Source of the DNA: Micromonospora wenchangensis
GTDB taxonomy: Bacteria; Actinomycetota; Actinomycetes; Mycobacteriales; Micromonosporaceae
Reading direction: 5' to 3'
Assembly (NCBI RefSeq): GCF_002210435.1
Contig: NZ_MZMV01000025.1
Span: 1 to 64,000, forward strand
Length of the DNA: 64,000 nucleotides
Made by a program: the position numbers and the translations under genes. The notes beneath the pieces are model-generated. The model worked only from the letters and a program-made list of their open reading frames with translations, did not search any database and was not told where the DNA came from. The first letter of the stretch is position 1. Each line of letters begins with the position of its first letter. This document shows positions 48,850 to 56,164 of the stretch, piece after piece.

Positions 48850-48918
48850 GCCCGCCGGAACGGTCGTACGACGCCCGCCGGAACCGTCGTACGACGCCCG
48901 CCGGAACGGTCGTACGAC
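48850..48918. repeat. Three tandem 23-bp repeats with palindromic core
   Basis: The units 48850-48872, 48873-48895 and 48896-48918 each begin GCCCGCCGGAAC and end in the 10-bp palindrome GTCGTACGAC. Only one position differs (G/C after the AAC). They lie between the divergent glucose-dehydrogenase-like gene (start 48771) and nuoC (start 49020), as expected for an operator array. Confidence 0.75.
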
Positions 48919-49006
48919 GGGGCGCGGGGCCGTCCGTTCACCTCATCCAGGTGTCCGCCGGGCGCGTACGACCGGGCGGGCGGGCCCGGCGTCGGGGCGG
49001 CGGCCA

Positions 49007-49012
49007 TAGGAT
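49007..49012 (+). promoter_or_regulatory. -10 box TAGGAT of a probable leaderless nuoC promoter
   Basis: TAGGAT, seven bases, then ATG 49020; no ribosome-binding site. The nuoCH pair therefore seems to have its own promoter downstream of the 23-bp repeats. Confidence 0.45.
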
Positions 49013-49019
49013 CAACCGC

Positions 49020-49766
49020 ATGACTCCGGAAGAGGTCGGTCGGCGGGTGGTCGCGCTGCTCACGCCGGTCGAGGCGACCGCGTCGGTGTCCGGCGGGCAG
49101 GCCCACGCCCGGGCCACCGTCGACGTACCCCCGGCGGCCTGGGCGGACACGCTCCGCGCGGTGCGCGACGACGCCGAGCTGGCCTGCGACTTCTTCGACT
49201 GGCTCTCCGCCGTCGACGAGTTGGCCGGCGGTTTCGACGTCGTGGTCCACCTGTGGTCGACCCGGCACCGGCACGGCGTGCTGCTGCGGACCCGGGTGCC
49301 GAGGCAGACGCCGACGGTGGCGTCGGTGGTCGACATCTTCCCGGGCGCGGCCTGGCACGAGCGGGAGACCCACGAGATGTTCGGGGTCGACTTCACCGGC
49401 CACCGGGAGTTGACCCCGCTGCTGCTGCCGCCCGAGTTCGAGGGGCATCCGCTGCGCAAGGAGTTCGTGCTCGCCTCCCGGGTGGCCAAACCGTGGCCGG
49501 GGGCGAAGGAACCGGGCGAGTCGGAGGCCGGTGGCGGTCGTCGGGCGGTCCGCCCGCCCGGGGTGCCCGCCCCGGGGGAGTGGGGTGTGGTGCCGGCCCC
49601 GGCCGGCCCGGTGACGGTGGGCGACGGGGCGCCGGCCCGCGCGCCCCGGGAGCGGCCGGCCCGGCCGCCGCGTACCCCCCGCCCCGGCGCGGCTGGCGAC
49701 GGCCCGGCGGTCGCCGACGGCCGGGCCCGCGGTGACCGGGGTGGCGACGAGGGGGGTACGGCCTGA
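49020..49766 (+). CDS. nuoC: NADH-quinone oxidoreductase subunit C
   Basis: A 248-aa peripheral-arm subunit of Complex I. The family signature is complete: AWHERETHEMFGVDFTGHREL and LLLPPEFEGHPLRKEF. The first 155 residues form the NuoC domain; the rest is a Pro/Ala/Gly/Arg-rich extension, longer than in the ordinary NuoC, as also seen in NuoB and NuoI of this set. Its stop and the nuoH ATG share a base (TGATG). nuoD, the usual next gene, is missing at exactly this place. Confidence 0.88.
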   Translation: MTPEEVGRRVVALLTPVEATASVSGGQAHARATVDVPPAAWADTLRAVRDDAELACDFFDWLSAVDELAGGFDVVVHLWSTRHRHGVLLRTRVPRQTPTVASVVDIFPGAAWHERETHEMFGVDFTGHRELTPLLLPPEFEGHPLRKEFVLASRVAKPWPGAKEPGESEAGGGRRAVRPPGVPAPGEWGVVPAPAGPVTVGDGAPARAPRERPARPPRTPRPGAAGDGPAVADGRARGDRGGDEGGTA

Positions 49767-50731
49767 TGCCGACCTGGTTGGAGCTGGTGATCCGGATCGG
49801 CGGGGTGCTGGTCGCGTTCCTGACCCTGCCGCTGATCGTCGGCCAGGCCGAGCACAAGGTGATGGCGCACATGCAGGGCCGGCTCGGTCCGATGTACGCC
49901 GGTGGCTTCCACGGGTGGGCGCAGCTCGTCGCCGACGGGATCAAGTTCGTCCAGAAGGAGGACATCACCCCGCGCGAGGCGGACCGGGCGGTGTTCCGGC
50001 TGGCGCCGGTGGTGGCCCTGGTGCCCTACCTGCTGGTGCTGCTGGTGATCCCGCTCGGCCCGGACGACCTGGTCGGGCAGCCGCTGGACATCGGCCTGTT
50101 CTTCGTCCTGGCGGTGGTCGGGGTCGGTGTGGTGGCGGTGCTGATGTCGGCGTGGGCCTCGGCCAACAAGTACAGCCTGCTCGGTGGGCTGCGTGGGGCG
50201 GCCCAACTGCTCGGCTACGAGCTGCCGCTGGTGCTGGCCGCCGCCTCGGTGGCGGTGGCGGCCGGGACGCTGAGCCTCGGCGGGATCGTCGAGGCGTGGC
50301 AGCCGTGGTGGCTGCTCTGGCAGGCCCCCGCCATGATCGTGTTCTTCGTGGCGGGGTTGGCCGAGATCCGGCGGCCCCCGTTCGACATGCCAGTGGCCGA
50401 CTCGGAGCTGGTGTTCGGCTACATGACCGAGTACACCGGGCTGCGGTTCGCGTTCTTCCTGCTCGCCGAGTACGTCGGGATCGTGGTGATCGCCGCGCTG
50501 ACCACCGTGCTGTTCCTCGGTGGCTGGCAGGGCCCGTTCGCCGACGCCCAGCTCGGGTGGCTGTGGACCCTGCTGAAGGTCTTCGCCGTCTCGTTCGTGA
50601 TCATCTGGCTGCGGGTGTCGTTCCCCCGGCTGCGGGAGGACCAGCTCCAGCGGCTGTGCTGGCTGGTCCTGGTGCCGGCCGCGCTGGCCCAGCTCGTCCT
50701 CACCACCGCCGTACGCCTCACCCTGAACTGA
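49766..50731 (+). CDS. nuoH: NADH-quinone oxidoreductase subunit H
   Basis: A 321-aa membrane subunit that forms the quinone chamber. About eight membrane helices; AEIRRPPFDMPVADSELVFGYMTEYTGLRFAFF is the NuoH signature, with PFDMPVADSELV in place of PFDLPEAESELV, so one conserved Glu position is changed to Asp or Val in this copy. GQAEHKVMAHMQGRLGPM is the first loop. It is coupled to nuoC by a one-base overlap and ends in front of a strong bidirectional hairpin, so nuoCH is a separate two-gene operon. Confidence 0.9.
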   Translation: MPTWLELVIRIGGVLVAFLTLPLIVGQAEHKVMAHMQGRLGPMYAGGFHGWAQLVADGIKFVQKEDITPREADRAVFRLAPVVALVPYLLVLLVIPLGPDDLVGQPLDIGLFFVLAVVGVGVVAVLMSAWASANKYSLLGGLRGAAQLLGYELPLVLAAASVAVAAGTLSLGGIVEAWQPWWLLWQAPAMIVFFVAGLAEIRRPPFDMPVADSELVFGYMTEYTGLRFAFFLLAEYVGIVVIAALTTVLFLGGWQGPFADAQLGWLWTLLKVFAVSFVIIWLRVSFPRLREDQLQRLCWLVLVPAALAQLVLTTAVRLTLN

Positions 50732-50739
50732 GCGCCGGC

Positions 50740-50777
50740 CCGGAGGGGCCCCGGGTCACTGTCCGGGGCCCCTCCGG
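50740..50777. terminator. Bidirectional hairpin terminator
   Basis: A perfect 15-bp stem (CCGGAGGGGCCCCGG with CCGGGGCCCCTCCGG), 8-nt loop, between convergent nuoH and the S8 peptidase gene. Confidence 0.7.
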
Positions 50778-50782
50778 CGCGC

Positions 50783-52099
50783 TCACGGCGCGGCGTAGAG
50801 CAGGCGGTTCGGGGAGCCGGTCCCCGGGTTGACGACCTTGCCGGTGGTGGCGGCGGTGATCAGCGCGCTCTTGGCGGTGGCGAGGGTCGCCGTCGGGTTG
50901 GTCTGCCGGTAGCGGGCCAGCCAGCCGGTGACGTGCGGGGCCGCCATCGAGGTGCCGGACCAGCCGCTGGCCACGGCGGTGTTCGAGGCGATGCCGGCGG
51001 AGGTGATGTCCACCCCCGGGGCGAAGATGTCGACGCAGGTCCCGTAGCTGGAGAACGAGGCCCGGTTGTCGTTGATGTCGGTCGCCGCGACGGTGATGCC
51101 CCGGCTGGACCGGGGGCCGTTGGTGCAGGCGTCGGTGTTGAAGTTGTTGGCGATGAAGACCGGGTAAACGCCGTGGTCGATCAGGTTCTCGATCGAGGTG
51201 TTCGCGGAGGTGCCGTAGCCCTGGAGGCTGAAGTTCGCCACCGACACGGTCGCGTGGTTGGTGGCCAGCCAGTCGACGCCCTCGATCAGGTCGGTGCTCC
51301 ACCCGGAGTTGTCGCACTGGAGCACCCGGACCGCCCGCAGGGTCACCGACTTGGCGACCCCGTAGGTGGTGCCGCCGATGGTGCCGGCGACGTGCGTGCC
51401 GTGGCCGTGGCAGTCGTTGGTGCCGTTGCCGTCACCGACCGCGTCGTAGACCCCGGCGGCGCGGGTGCCGAAGTCGACGTGGGTGGCCCGGATGCCGGAG
51501 TCGACGATGTAGGCGGTCACCCCGGAACCGGTCGAGGTGTAGCCGAAGCTGTTGCTCAGCGGCAGGTTGCGCTGGTCGATGCGGTCCAGCCCCCACGACG
51601 GCGGGTTGCTCTGCACGGCCTGGATGGACACGCCACCGGCCTGGGCCCGCTCGGCGCGGGCGGTCGTCGGTCCGGTCCGGTCCGGGGTGGTGCCGGTCAG
51701 CCCGCCCTCGATCCGGGTGTCCCGCTCGACGTACTGCACGGCCGGGTCGTTGCGGACGGCGGCCAGGGCGGCCGGCGGCAGCACGGCGGCGTACCCGTCG
51801 AGGACCTGGGTGTAGCGGTTCAGCACGGTGCCGCCGGCCCGCTCGGCGACGGCGGCCGACTGGTCGGTGCGGGCGAGGCGGGCGGTGCGCTCGCCGCTGA
51901 CCGGCTTGTCGTCCAGGACGACGATGTACCGGTCCGGCGCGGCCTCCGCGCTGCCGGCCAGCAGCGGCGCGGGCGCGTCCCGGCCGGGGGCGGGGGTGCC
52001 CGGTGCCGCGACGGCGGCGTTGGTGGTGGTGGCGAGCGCGCCGGCGAGAACACCGGCGAGTACGCCCAGACGTGCGGTCCTGCTACCCAGCTTGCGCAA
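50783..52099 (-). CDS. Secreted S8-family (subtilisin-like) serine peptidase
   Basis: A 438-aa exported protease. A signal peptide (about residues 1-32, cleavage near AVAA), an I9-type propeptide (about 55-135, DRYIVVLDDKPVSGE...VQYVERD) and the catalytic domain. The triad is Asp in YIVDSGI, His in HGHGTHVAGT and Ser in SGTSMAAPHVTG, as in proteinase K and actinomycete S8 enzymes. The oxyanion segment reads VFIANNFNTDAC instead of VVAAGNDN-type, keeping an Asn. Start TTG 52099 is chosen because GAGGAGG lies eight bases upstream. Confidence 0.88.
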   Translation of the reverse strand: MRKLGSRTARLGVLAGVLAGALATTTNAAVAAPGTPAPGRDAPAPLLAGSAEAAPDRYIVVLDDKPVSGERTARLARTDQSAAVAERAGGTVLNRYTQVLDGYAAVLPPAALAAVRNDPAVQYVERDTRIEGGLTGTTPDRTGPTTARAERAQAGGVSIQAVQSNPPSWGLDRIDQRNLPLSNSFGYTSTGSGVTAYIVDSGIRATHVDFGTRAAGVYDAVGDGNGTNDCHGHGTHVAGTIGGTTYGVAKSVTLRAVRVLQCDNSGWSTDLIEGVDWLATNHATVSVANFSLQGYGTSANTSIENLIDHGVYPVFIANNFNTDACTNGPRSSRGITVAATDINDNRASFSSYGTCVDIFAPGVDITSAGIASNTAVASGWSGTSMAAPHVTGWLARYRQTNPTATLATAKSALITAATTGKVVNPGTGSPNRLLYAAP

Positions 52100-52186
52100 G
52101 GCTCGATCCTCCTCGAAGGGGGAGTCCGTAGTGGACTGGTAGCCCGCCGACGGGAATCGCGGCGACGGACGCCCCCTAGTCGAACA

Positions 52187-52199
52187 GGTCATATTGACC
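52187..52199 (-). promoter_or_regulatory. Palindrome GGTCA-TAT-TGACC upstream of the S8 peptidase gene
   Basis: A perfect 5-bp inverted repeat with 3-bp centre, 88 bp upstream of the TTG start, in an A+T-richer patch. It could be an operator overlapping a promoter; no regulator is tied to it. Confidence 0.3.
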
Positions 52200-52301
52200 A
52201 TCGTGTTAACTCTTGAACGCTGAGGGTGAATGTGTGGCAGCTCTCGGTGTCCGCTGTCGACAGTCGGTTCGGCCCGGCGCGCGGTGTACGGGAGGACGCG
52301 G

Positions 52302-52336
52302 CGCGCCCCCGACCCGGTGGGCCGGGCGGGGGCGCG
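52302..52336 (-). terminator. Hairpin terminator after the GHR gene
   Basis: CGCGCCCCCG pairs perfectly with CGGGGGCGCG, 14 bp beyond the stop codon of the minus-strand gene at 52350. Confidence 0.5.
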
Positions 52337-52349
52337 TGGTCGGGATGGC

Positions 52350-53396
52350 TCAGCCGATCGGGGTGTGCTCCGGCGGCACCTGCTCGCCGGGCGGCGGGGG
52401 CGGCGGGGGCGTGCCGTCGCCGAACGGCCGGCCGCCCAGCGCCTCCCGCCCGTGCGGGCTGAGCCAGTTGACCAGGTCCGGGCCGAGCGGCACCACCCCG
52501 GTCGGGTTGATGTCCCGGTGCACCTCGTAGTAGTGCCGCTTGATGTGGTCGAAGTCGATGGTGTCGCCGAACCCGGGGGTGGCGAACAGGTCCCGCGCGT
52601 ACGCCCACAGCACCGGCATCTCGCTCAGCTTCTGCCGGTTGCACTTGAAGTGGCCGTGGTAGACCGGGTCGAAGCGGACCAGCGTGGTGAACAGCCGCAC
52701 GTCGGCCTCGGTGATGGTGTCGCCGACCAGGTAACGCTGGTTGGCGAGCCGGTCGCTGAGCCAGTCCAGCCGGTCGAACAGCCGCCGGTACGCCTTCTCG
52801 TACGCCTCCTGCGAGCCGGCGAAGCCGCACCGGTACACCCCGTTGTTGACGTCGGCGAACACCACCGCGTTCACCTCGTCGATCTCGGCGCGCAGGTGTT
52901 CCGGGTAGAGCTGCGGGGCACCCTCGCGGTGGTACGCCGTCCACTGGGTGGACAGGTCCAGGGTCATCTGCGCGTAGTCGTTGGTGACCACCTGCCCGGT
53001 CGGCACGTCGACGATCGCCGGCACGGTGATCCCCCGGTCGTAGTCGGGGTAGCGGGCGAAGAACGCCTCGGCCAGCCGTTCGATGCCGAGCACCGGGTCG
53101 CGCCCGTCCGGGTCGAGGTCGAACGTCCAGCTCCGGGCGTCGTGGGTGGGCCCGGCCACCGCCATCGGCAGCGCCTCCTCCAGCCCGAGCAACCGCCGTA
53201 CGATGATCATGCGGTTGGCCCACGGGCAGGCCCGGCTGACGACCAGCCGGTAGCGGCCCGGCTCGACCGGGTAGCCGTCCCGCCCGTCGACGGTGATCCG
53301 GGTGGCGATGTAGCGCTGGTCCCGGGTGAACTCACCGCCCGGCTCGACGTACTTGCCGCCGGTCTGGGTCGCCGTCGTGCCGTTGCTCTCCGCCAT
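52350..53396 (-). CDS. Xi-class GST, (glutathionyl/mycothiol)-hydroquinone reductase-like
   Basis: A 348-aa enzyme of the Xi glutathione-transferase class. The N-terminal thioredoxin-like part has the catalytic Cys in SRACPWANRMII; VPAIVDVPTGQVVTNDYAQM and VNNGVYRCGFAGSQEAYEKA are strongly conserved in YqjG/ECM4. FATPGFGDTIDFDHIKRHYYEVHRDINPTGVVPLGP is the C-terminal signature. These enzymes remove the thiol adduct from hydroquinones. Actinomycetes have mycothiol rather than glutathione, so the true thiol is probably mycothiol (inference). The final 30 residues are Pro-rich. Confidence 0.88.
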   Translation of the reverse strand: MAESNGTTATQTGGKYVEPGGEFTRDQRYIATRITVDGRDGYPVEPGRYRLVVSRACPWANRMIIVRRLLGLEEALPMAVAGPTHDARSWTFDLDPDGRDPVLGIERLAEAFFARYPDYDRGITVPAIVDVPTGQVVTNDYAQMTLDLSTQWTAYHREGAPQLYPEHLRAEIDEVNAVVFADVNNGVYRCGFAGSQEAYEKAYRRLFDRLDWLSDRLANQRYLVGDTITEADVRLFTTLVRFDPVYHGHFKCNRQKLSEMPVLWAYARDLFATPGFGDTIDFDHIKRHYYEVHRDINPTGVVPLGPDLVNWLSPHGREALGGRPFGDGTPPPPPPPGEQVPPEHTPIG

Positions 53397-53467
53397 CGTG
53401 TCGCCTTTCGTCCGCTTCGGCTCCCATCATGGCGGGTCCGGCGTCCGGTGGCACGGTAACGGGGGCC

Positions 53468-53473
53468 TAGGCT
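53468..53473 (+). promoter_or_regulatory. -10 box TAGGCT of a probable leaderless promoter
   Basis: TAGGCT, six bases, then ATG 53480; no ribosome-binding site. Confidence 0.5.
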
Positions 53474-53479
53474 GCCCGC

Positions 53480-53902
53480 ATGATCGACGTGGAGGCGGTG
53501 GCCCGGCGGTTCGTGGCCGACGTGTGGAACGCCGGCCGCGAGGAGTCGGCCGACGAACTGGTCGCCGAGGAGTGCCCGGGGCTGGGCGGCACCGGCCCGG
53601 CGGCGGTGCTGGCCTGGCACCGGGAGCGCCGGGCCGCCTTCCCCGACCTGCGCTACAAGCTGGTGGACGTGGTGGCGGCGGGTGACCGGGTGGCGCTGCG
53701 CTGGCGGGCCGCCGGCACCCAGGCGGGACAGTTCGGACCGGTGCCGCCGACCGGGCAGGTGGTCAGCTACTCCGGGGCGACGTTCCTGCGCTTCGACGCC
53801 GCCGGGCGGATCGTCGACGTGTGGAGCGTCAACGAGCTGTTCCAACTGCTGCAACAGTTGGGTGTGGAGATGCTGCCGCCGCTCACCGACGCCGGGGCGT
53901 GA
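53480..53902 (+). CDS. SnoaL-like/NTF2-fold ester-cyclase-type protein
   Basis: A 140-aa small protein of the SnoaL-like polyketide cyclase family, which shares the NTF2 cone fold. VEAVARRFVADVWNAGREES forms the first helix, FPDLRYKLVDVVAAGDRVALRWRAAGTQAGQF and the final FLRFDAAGRIVDVWSVNELF form the strands; the last is the family's signature (hydrophobic-G-R-I-x-E-x-W). It may bind or isomerise a small molecule. No polyketide genes are near. It overlaps the convergent Uma2 gene by 20 bp. Confidence 0.78.
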   Translation: MIDVEAVARRFVADVWNAGREESADELVAEECPGLGGTGPAAVLAWHRERRAAFPDLRYKLVDVVAAGDRVALRWRAAGTQAGQFGPVPPTGQVVSYSGATFLRFDAAGRIVDVWSVNELFQLLQQLGVEMLPPLTDAGA

Positions 53903-54458
53903 TCCGGGCGACCGACAGGTTCACCGGGAACGGCTCACCGGTGTCGACGAACTTCGTCCACTGCCCGGTCTCGGTGTAGACCTCGTTCACCGCGTCGATC
54001 TTGTAGGTGTGCACGACCAGACCGTCGTCCTCCACCTCGATCCGCCAGTGGAACGGGATGCCGGCCTGCGCGTAGAGGGTCGGCTTGAGCACCCGGTCGA
54101 TGGAGCGGGTGCTGGGGGAGACGATCTCGACGGCCAGCACCACCTCGTGCGGTTCGTACCGGGACGGCTCGCGGGCGGCGGCGGTGGACGTGGTCACCAG
54201 CACGTCGGGGATGAACGAGCGGGTCCGGTTGATCCGCACCTCCACGGCCTGGGTCACGTCGTAGTCGTCGGGGCAGTCCTCTTCGAGCGCGACGCCAAGT
54301 CGCATCGCGATGGTCTGGTGGATGCGGGTGGGGGAGGGGGACACGATCAGCACTCCATCGAGAAGTTCGCGGCGGCGGCCGTCCTCGGGCAGCGCGTCCA
54401 GATCGTCAGTCGTCCAGCCGCCCTCGGGCGGATGGTCGTTCTGCAGCGCGGCGGTCAT
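53883..54458 (-). CDS. Uma2-family (PD-D/ExK-like) predicted endonuclease
   Basis: A 191-aa protein of the Uma2/DUF820 family, widespread in cyanobacteria and actinobacteria. RRRELLDGVLIVSPSPTRIHQ supplies the early Glu, IPDVLVTT the conserved Asp, VVLAVEIVSPSTRSIDRVLKPTLYAQAGIPFHWRIE the E-x-(hydrophobic)-S and the Lys; this gives the P-D...E-x-K-like nuclease core. The biological role is unknown. ATG 54458 follows AAGGA and is chosen over an upstream start at 54794 that would overlap nuoI. It stands just before the divergent nuoI operon. Confidence 0.78.
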   Translation of the reverse strand: MTAALQNDHPPEGGWTTDDLDALPEDGRRRELLDGVLIVSPSPTRIHQTIAMRLGVALEEDCPDDYDVTQAVEVRINRTRSFIPDVLVTTSTAAAREPSRYEPHEVVLAVEIVSPSTRSIDRVLKPTLYAQAGIPFHWRIEVEDDGLVVHTYKIDAVNEVYTETGQWTKFVDTGEPFPVNLSVARITPRRR

Positions 54459-54562
54459 CGGTCGGTCCTTCCCGGTGCGTCGTTCTCCCCGCCTGTCAGG
54501 GTAACGCCGGCAAACGCCGGGTGGTGGTCGCGCACGCCGTGGCCACAGGGCAGGATGACCCC

Positions 54563-54592
54563 ATGAGCGAGCGAGTCGGGGCGACACGGTGA
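54563..54592 (+). CDS. Short leader ORF coupled to nuoI
   Basis: ATG 54563 reads nine codons (MSERVGATR) and stops at TGA 54590-54592, which overlaps the nuoI GTG (GTGA). It may couple or limit translation of nuoI. Its start, ATGAGCG, resembles that of the mini-ORFs between nuoL, nuoM and nuoN. Confidence 0.35.
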   Translation: MSERVGATR

Positions 54593-55248
54593 GCGAGCAC
54601 GGCGGGGGCACCGGCGGAGGGCTGGTGAAGGGGCTGGCGGTCACGTTGAAGACGATGACCCGCCGGTCGCACACCCAGCAGTACCCAGACGTCGCCCCCG
54701 AGTTGCCGCCCCGTTCCCGGGGCGTGATCGCGCTGCTGACCGAGAACTGCACGGTCTGCATGCTCTGCGCCCGGGAGTGCCCCGACTGGTGCATCTACAT
54801 CGACTCGCACAAGGAGGAGGTGGCGGTGGCCGGCGCGGCCCGTCCCCGCCAGCGCAACGTCCTCGACAAGTTCGACATCGACTTCTCGCTCTGCATGTAC
54901 TGCGGGATCTGCATCGAGGTCTGCCCGTTCGACGCCCTCTACTGGTCGCCCGAGTTCGAGTACGCCGAGTACGACATCAAGGACCTGCTGCACGACCGGG
55001 ACCACCTCGGCCAGTGGATGGCCACGGTGCCGCCGCCGCCCGCGCACGACCCGCACGGCGAGCCGGCCAAGGAGGAGACCACCGCCGCGCGCAAGGCCGC
55101 CGCCCCGACCAGCTCCGCCGCCCGTCCCACCGTGGTACGCCCCGAGCCCGGCCCCGCCGCCCCCCGCGCCGCCGGCCCGGCCGCGTCCGGCGTCGAGCCG
55201 GCCGACCCCGGCCCCGGCCCCGCCGACGACGGAGGTGCTCCCCGGTGA
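54589..55248 (+). CDS. nuoI: NADH-quinone oxidoreductase subunit I
   Basis: A 219-aa peripheral-arm subunit with two [4Fe-4S] clusters (N6a and N6b). The ligands are in [14 protein letters not shown] and [16 protein letters not shown]. The C-terminal 60 residues are a Pro/Ala-rich extension like that of NuoB and NuoC here. GTG 54589 overlaps the end of a nine-codon leader ORF and has no strong ribosome-binding site of its own. The stop overlaps nuoJ GTG (GTGA). It is the first gene of nuoIJKLMN. Confidence 0.9.
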   Translation: MSEHGGGTGGGLVKGLAVTLKTMTRRSHTQQYPDVAPELPPRSRGVIALLTENCTVCMLCARECPDWCIYIDSHKEEVAVAGAARPRQRNVLDKFDIDFSLCMYCGICIEVCPFDALYWSPEFEYAEYDIKDLLHDRDHLGQWMATVPPPPAHDPHGEPAKEETTAARKAAAPTSSAARPTVVRPEPGPAAPRAAGPAASGVEPADPGPGPADDGGAPR

Positions 55249-55787
55249 CCGGTGCGGACGTCCTCCTGCTCGCCCTGGGCGCGGTGGCGGTCGGGTCGGG
55301 GGTGCTGGTGGTCGCCACGAAGCACCTGGTCCGGGCCGGCCTCTACCTGGTGCTCTGCCTGGGCGCGCTGGCCGGCGACTACCTGGTGCTCACCGCCGAA
55401 CTGGTCGCCTGGGTACAGGTGCTGATCTACGTGGGCGCGGTGGTGGTGCTGCTGCTGTTCGCGGTGATGCTGACCCGGGCCCCGATCGGAGCGTCCGACG
55501 ACCTGGACCGGCCGGGTTGGCCGGCCGCGCTGATCGGGGCGGGCACCGGGCTGGGCCTGACGGCGCTGCTGGTCGACGCGTTCCGCTGGTCGACGGTGGA
55601 GCTGCCGGCGGCGGGCACCGCCGAGGGCATCGGCGAGCAGGTGTTCCGCTCCTGGGTGCTGCCGTTCGAGGTGCTGTCGGTGCTGCTGCTGGCCGCCCTG
55701 GTCGGCGCGGTCATCCTGTCCCGCCCCGACATCGGCCGCCGCCCCGACACCGCCCCCGCGCAGTCGCGAACAGAGGCCATCCGGTGA
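55245..55787 (+). CDS. nuoJ: NADH-quinone oxidoreductase subunit J
   Basis: A 180-aa membrane subunit with five helices; [48 protein letters not shown] covers helices 2 and 3 with the pi-bulge region that couples quinone reduction to proton pumping. The final codons ([10 protein letters not shown]) are encoded by a sequence that matches the 3' half of the 59-bp repeat (CAGTCGCGAAC) in a different frame. That segment also supplies the AGAGG ribosome-binding site of nuoK. GTGA overlap with nuoK. Confidence 0.9.
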   Translation: MTGADVLLLALGAVAVGSGVLVVATKHLVRAGLYLVLCLGALAGDYLVLTAELVAWVQVLIYVGAVVVLLLFAVMLTRAPIGASDDLDRPGWPAALIGAGTGLGLTALLVDAFRWSTVELPAAGTAEGIGEQVFRSWVLPFEVLSVLLLAALVGAVILSRPDIGRRPDTAPAQSRTEAIR

Positions 55788-56164
55788 GGCCGGTCATCCC
55801 GTACGTCACCGCCGCGCTGCTGTTCGGCCTGGGCGTCTACGGCGTGCTGCGGCGACGCAACGCGGTGCTGGTGCTGATGGCGGTGGAGCTGATGCTCAAC
55901 GCGGTCAACCTGATCCTGGTCACCGCCGACACCACCGTGCGGGCGGTGCTGCCGCACTCCGGTCAGGTCTTCGCGCTGTTCGTGATCGTGTTGGCCGCCG
56001 CCGAGATCGGCGTCGGGCTGGCCATCGTGCTCCAGCTCTACCGGCTGCGGGCCAGCGTCACCGTCGACGACGTGCCGCTGACCGAGCCGTCCGGCGACCG
56101 CGCCGGTTCGACGGGTGACGTCGTGGCCGGGTCGGCCGGTGCACGGGCGGAGGCCGGGCGGTGA
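55784..56164 (+). CDS. nuoK: NADH-quinone oxidoreductase subunit K
   Basis: A 126-aa antiporter-like membrane subunit (MrpC type) with three helices. VLMAVELMLNAVNLILV carries the essential Glu in helix 2; QVFALFVIVLAAAEIGVGLAIVLQL carries the second Glu in helix 3. The C-terminal 25 residues are an extra hydrophilic extension (usual NuoK is about 100 aa). GTG start with AGAGG placed by the repeat remnant at the end of nuoJ; GTGA overlap with nuoL. Confidence 0.92.
   Translation: MRPVIPYVTAALLFGLGVYGVLRRRNAVLVLMAVELMLNAVNLILVTADTTVRAVLPHSGQVFALFVIVLAAAEIGVGLAIVLQLYRLRASVTVDDVPLTEPSGDRAGSTGDVVAGSAGARAEAGR

Noticed and set aside
53480-53902. Polyketide cyclase indicating a PKS cluster
   Set aside because: SnoaL-like proteins are common outside PKS clusters, and no ketosynthase, acyltransferase or ACP gene is present.
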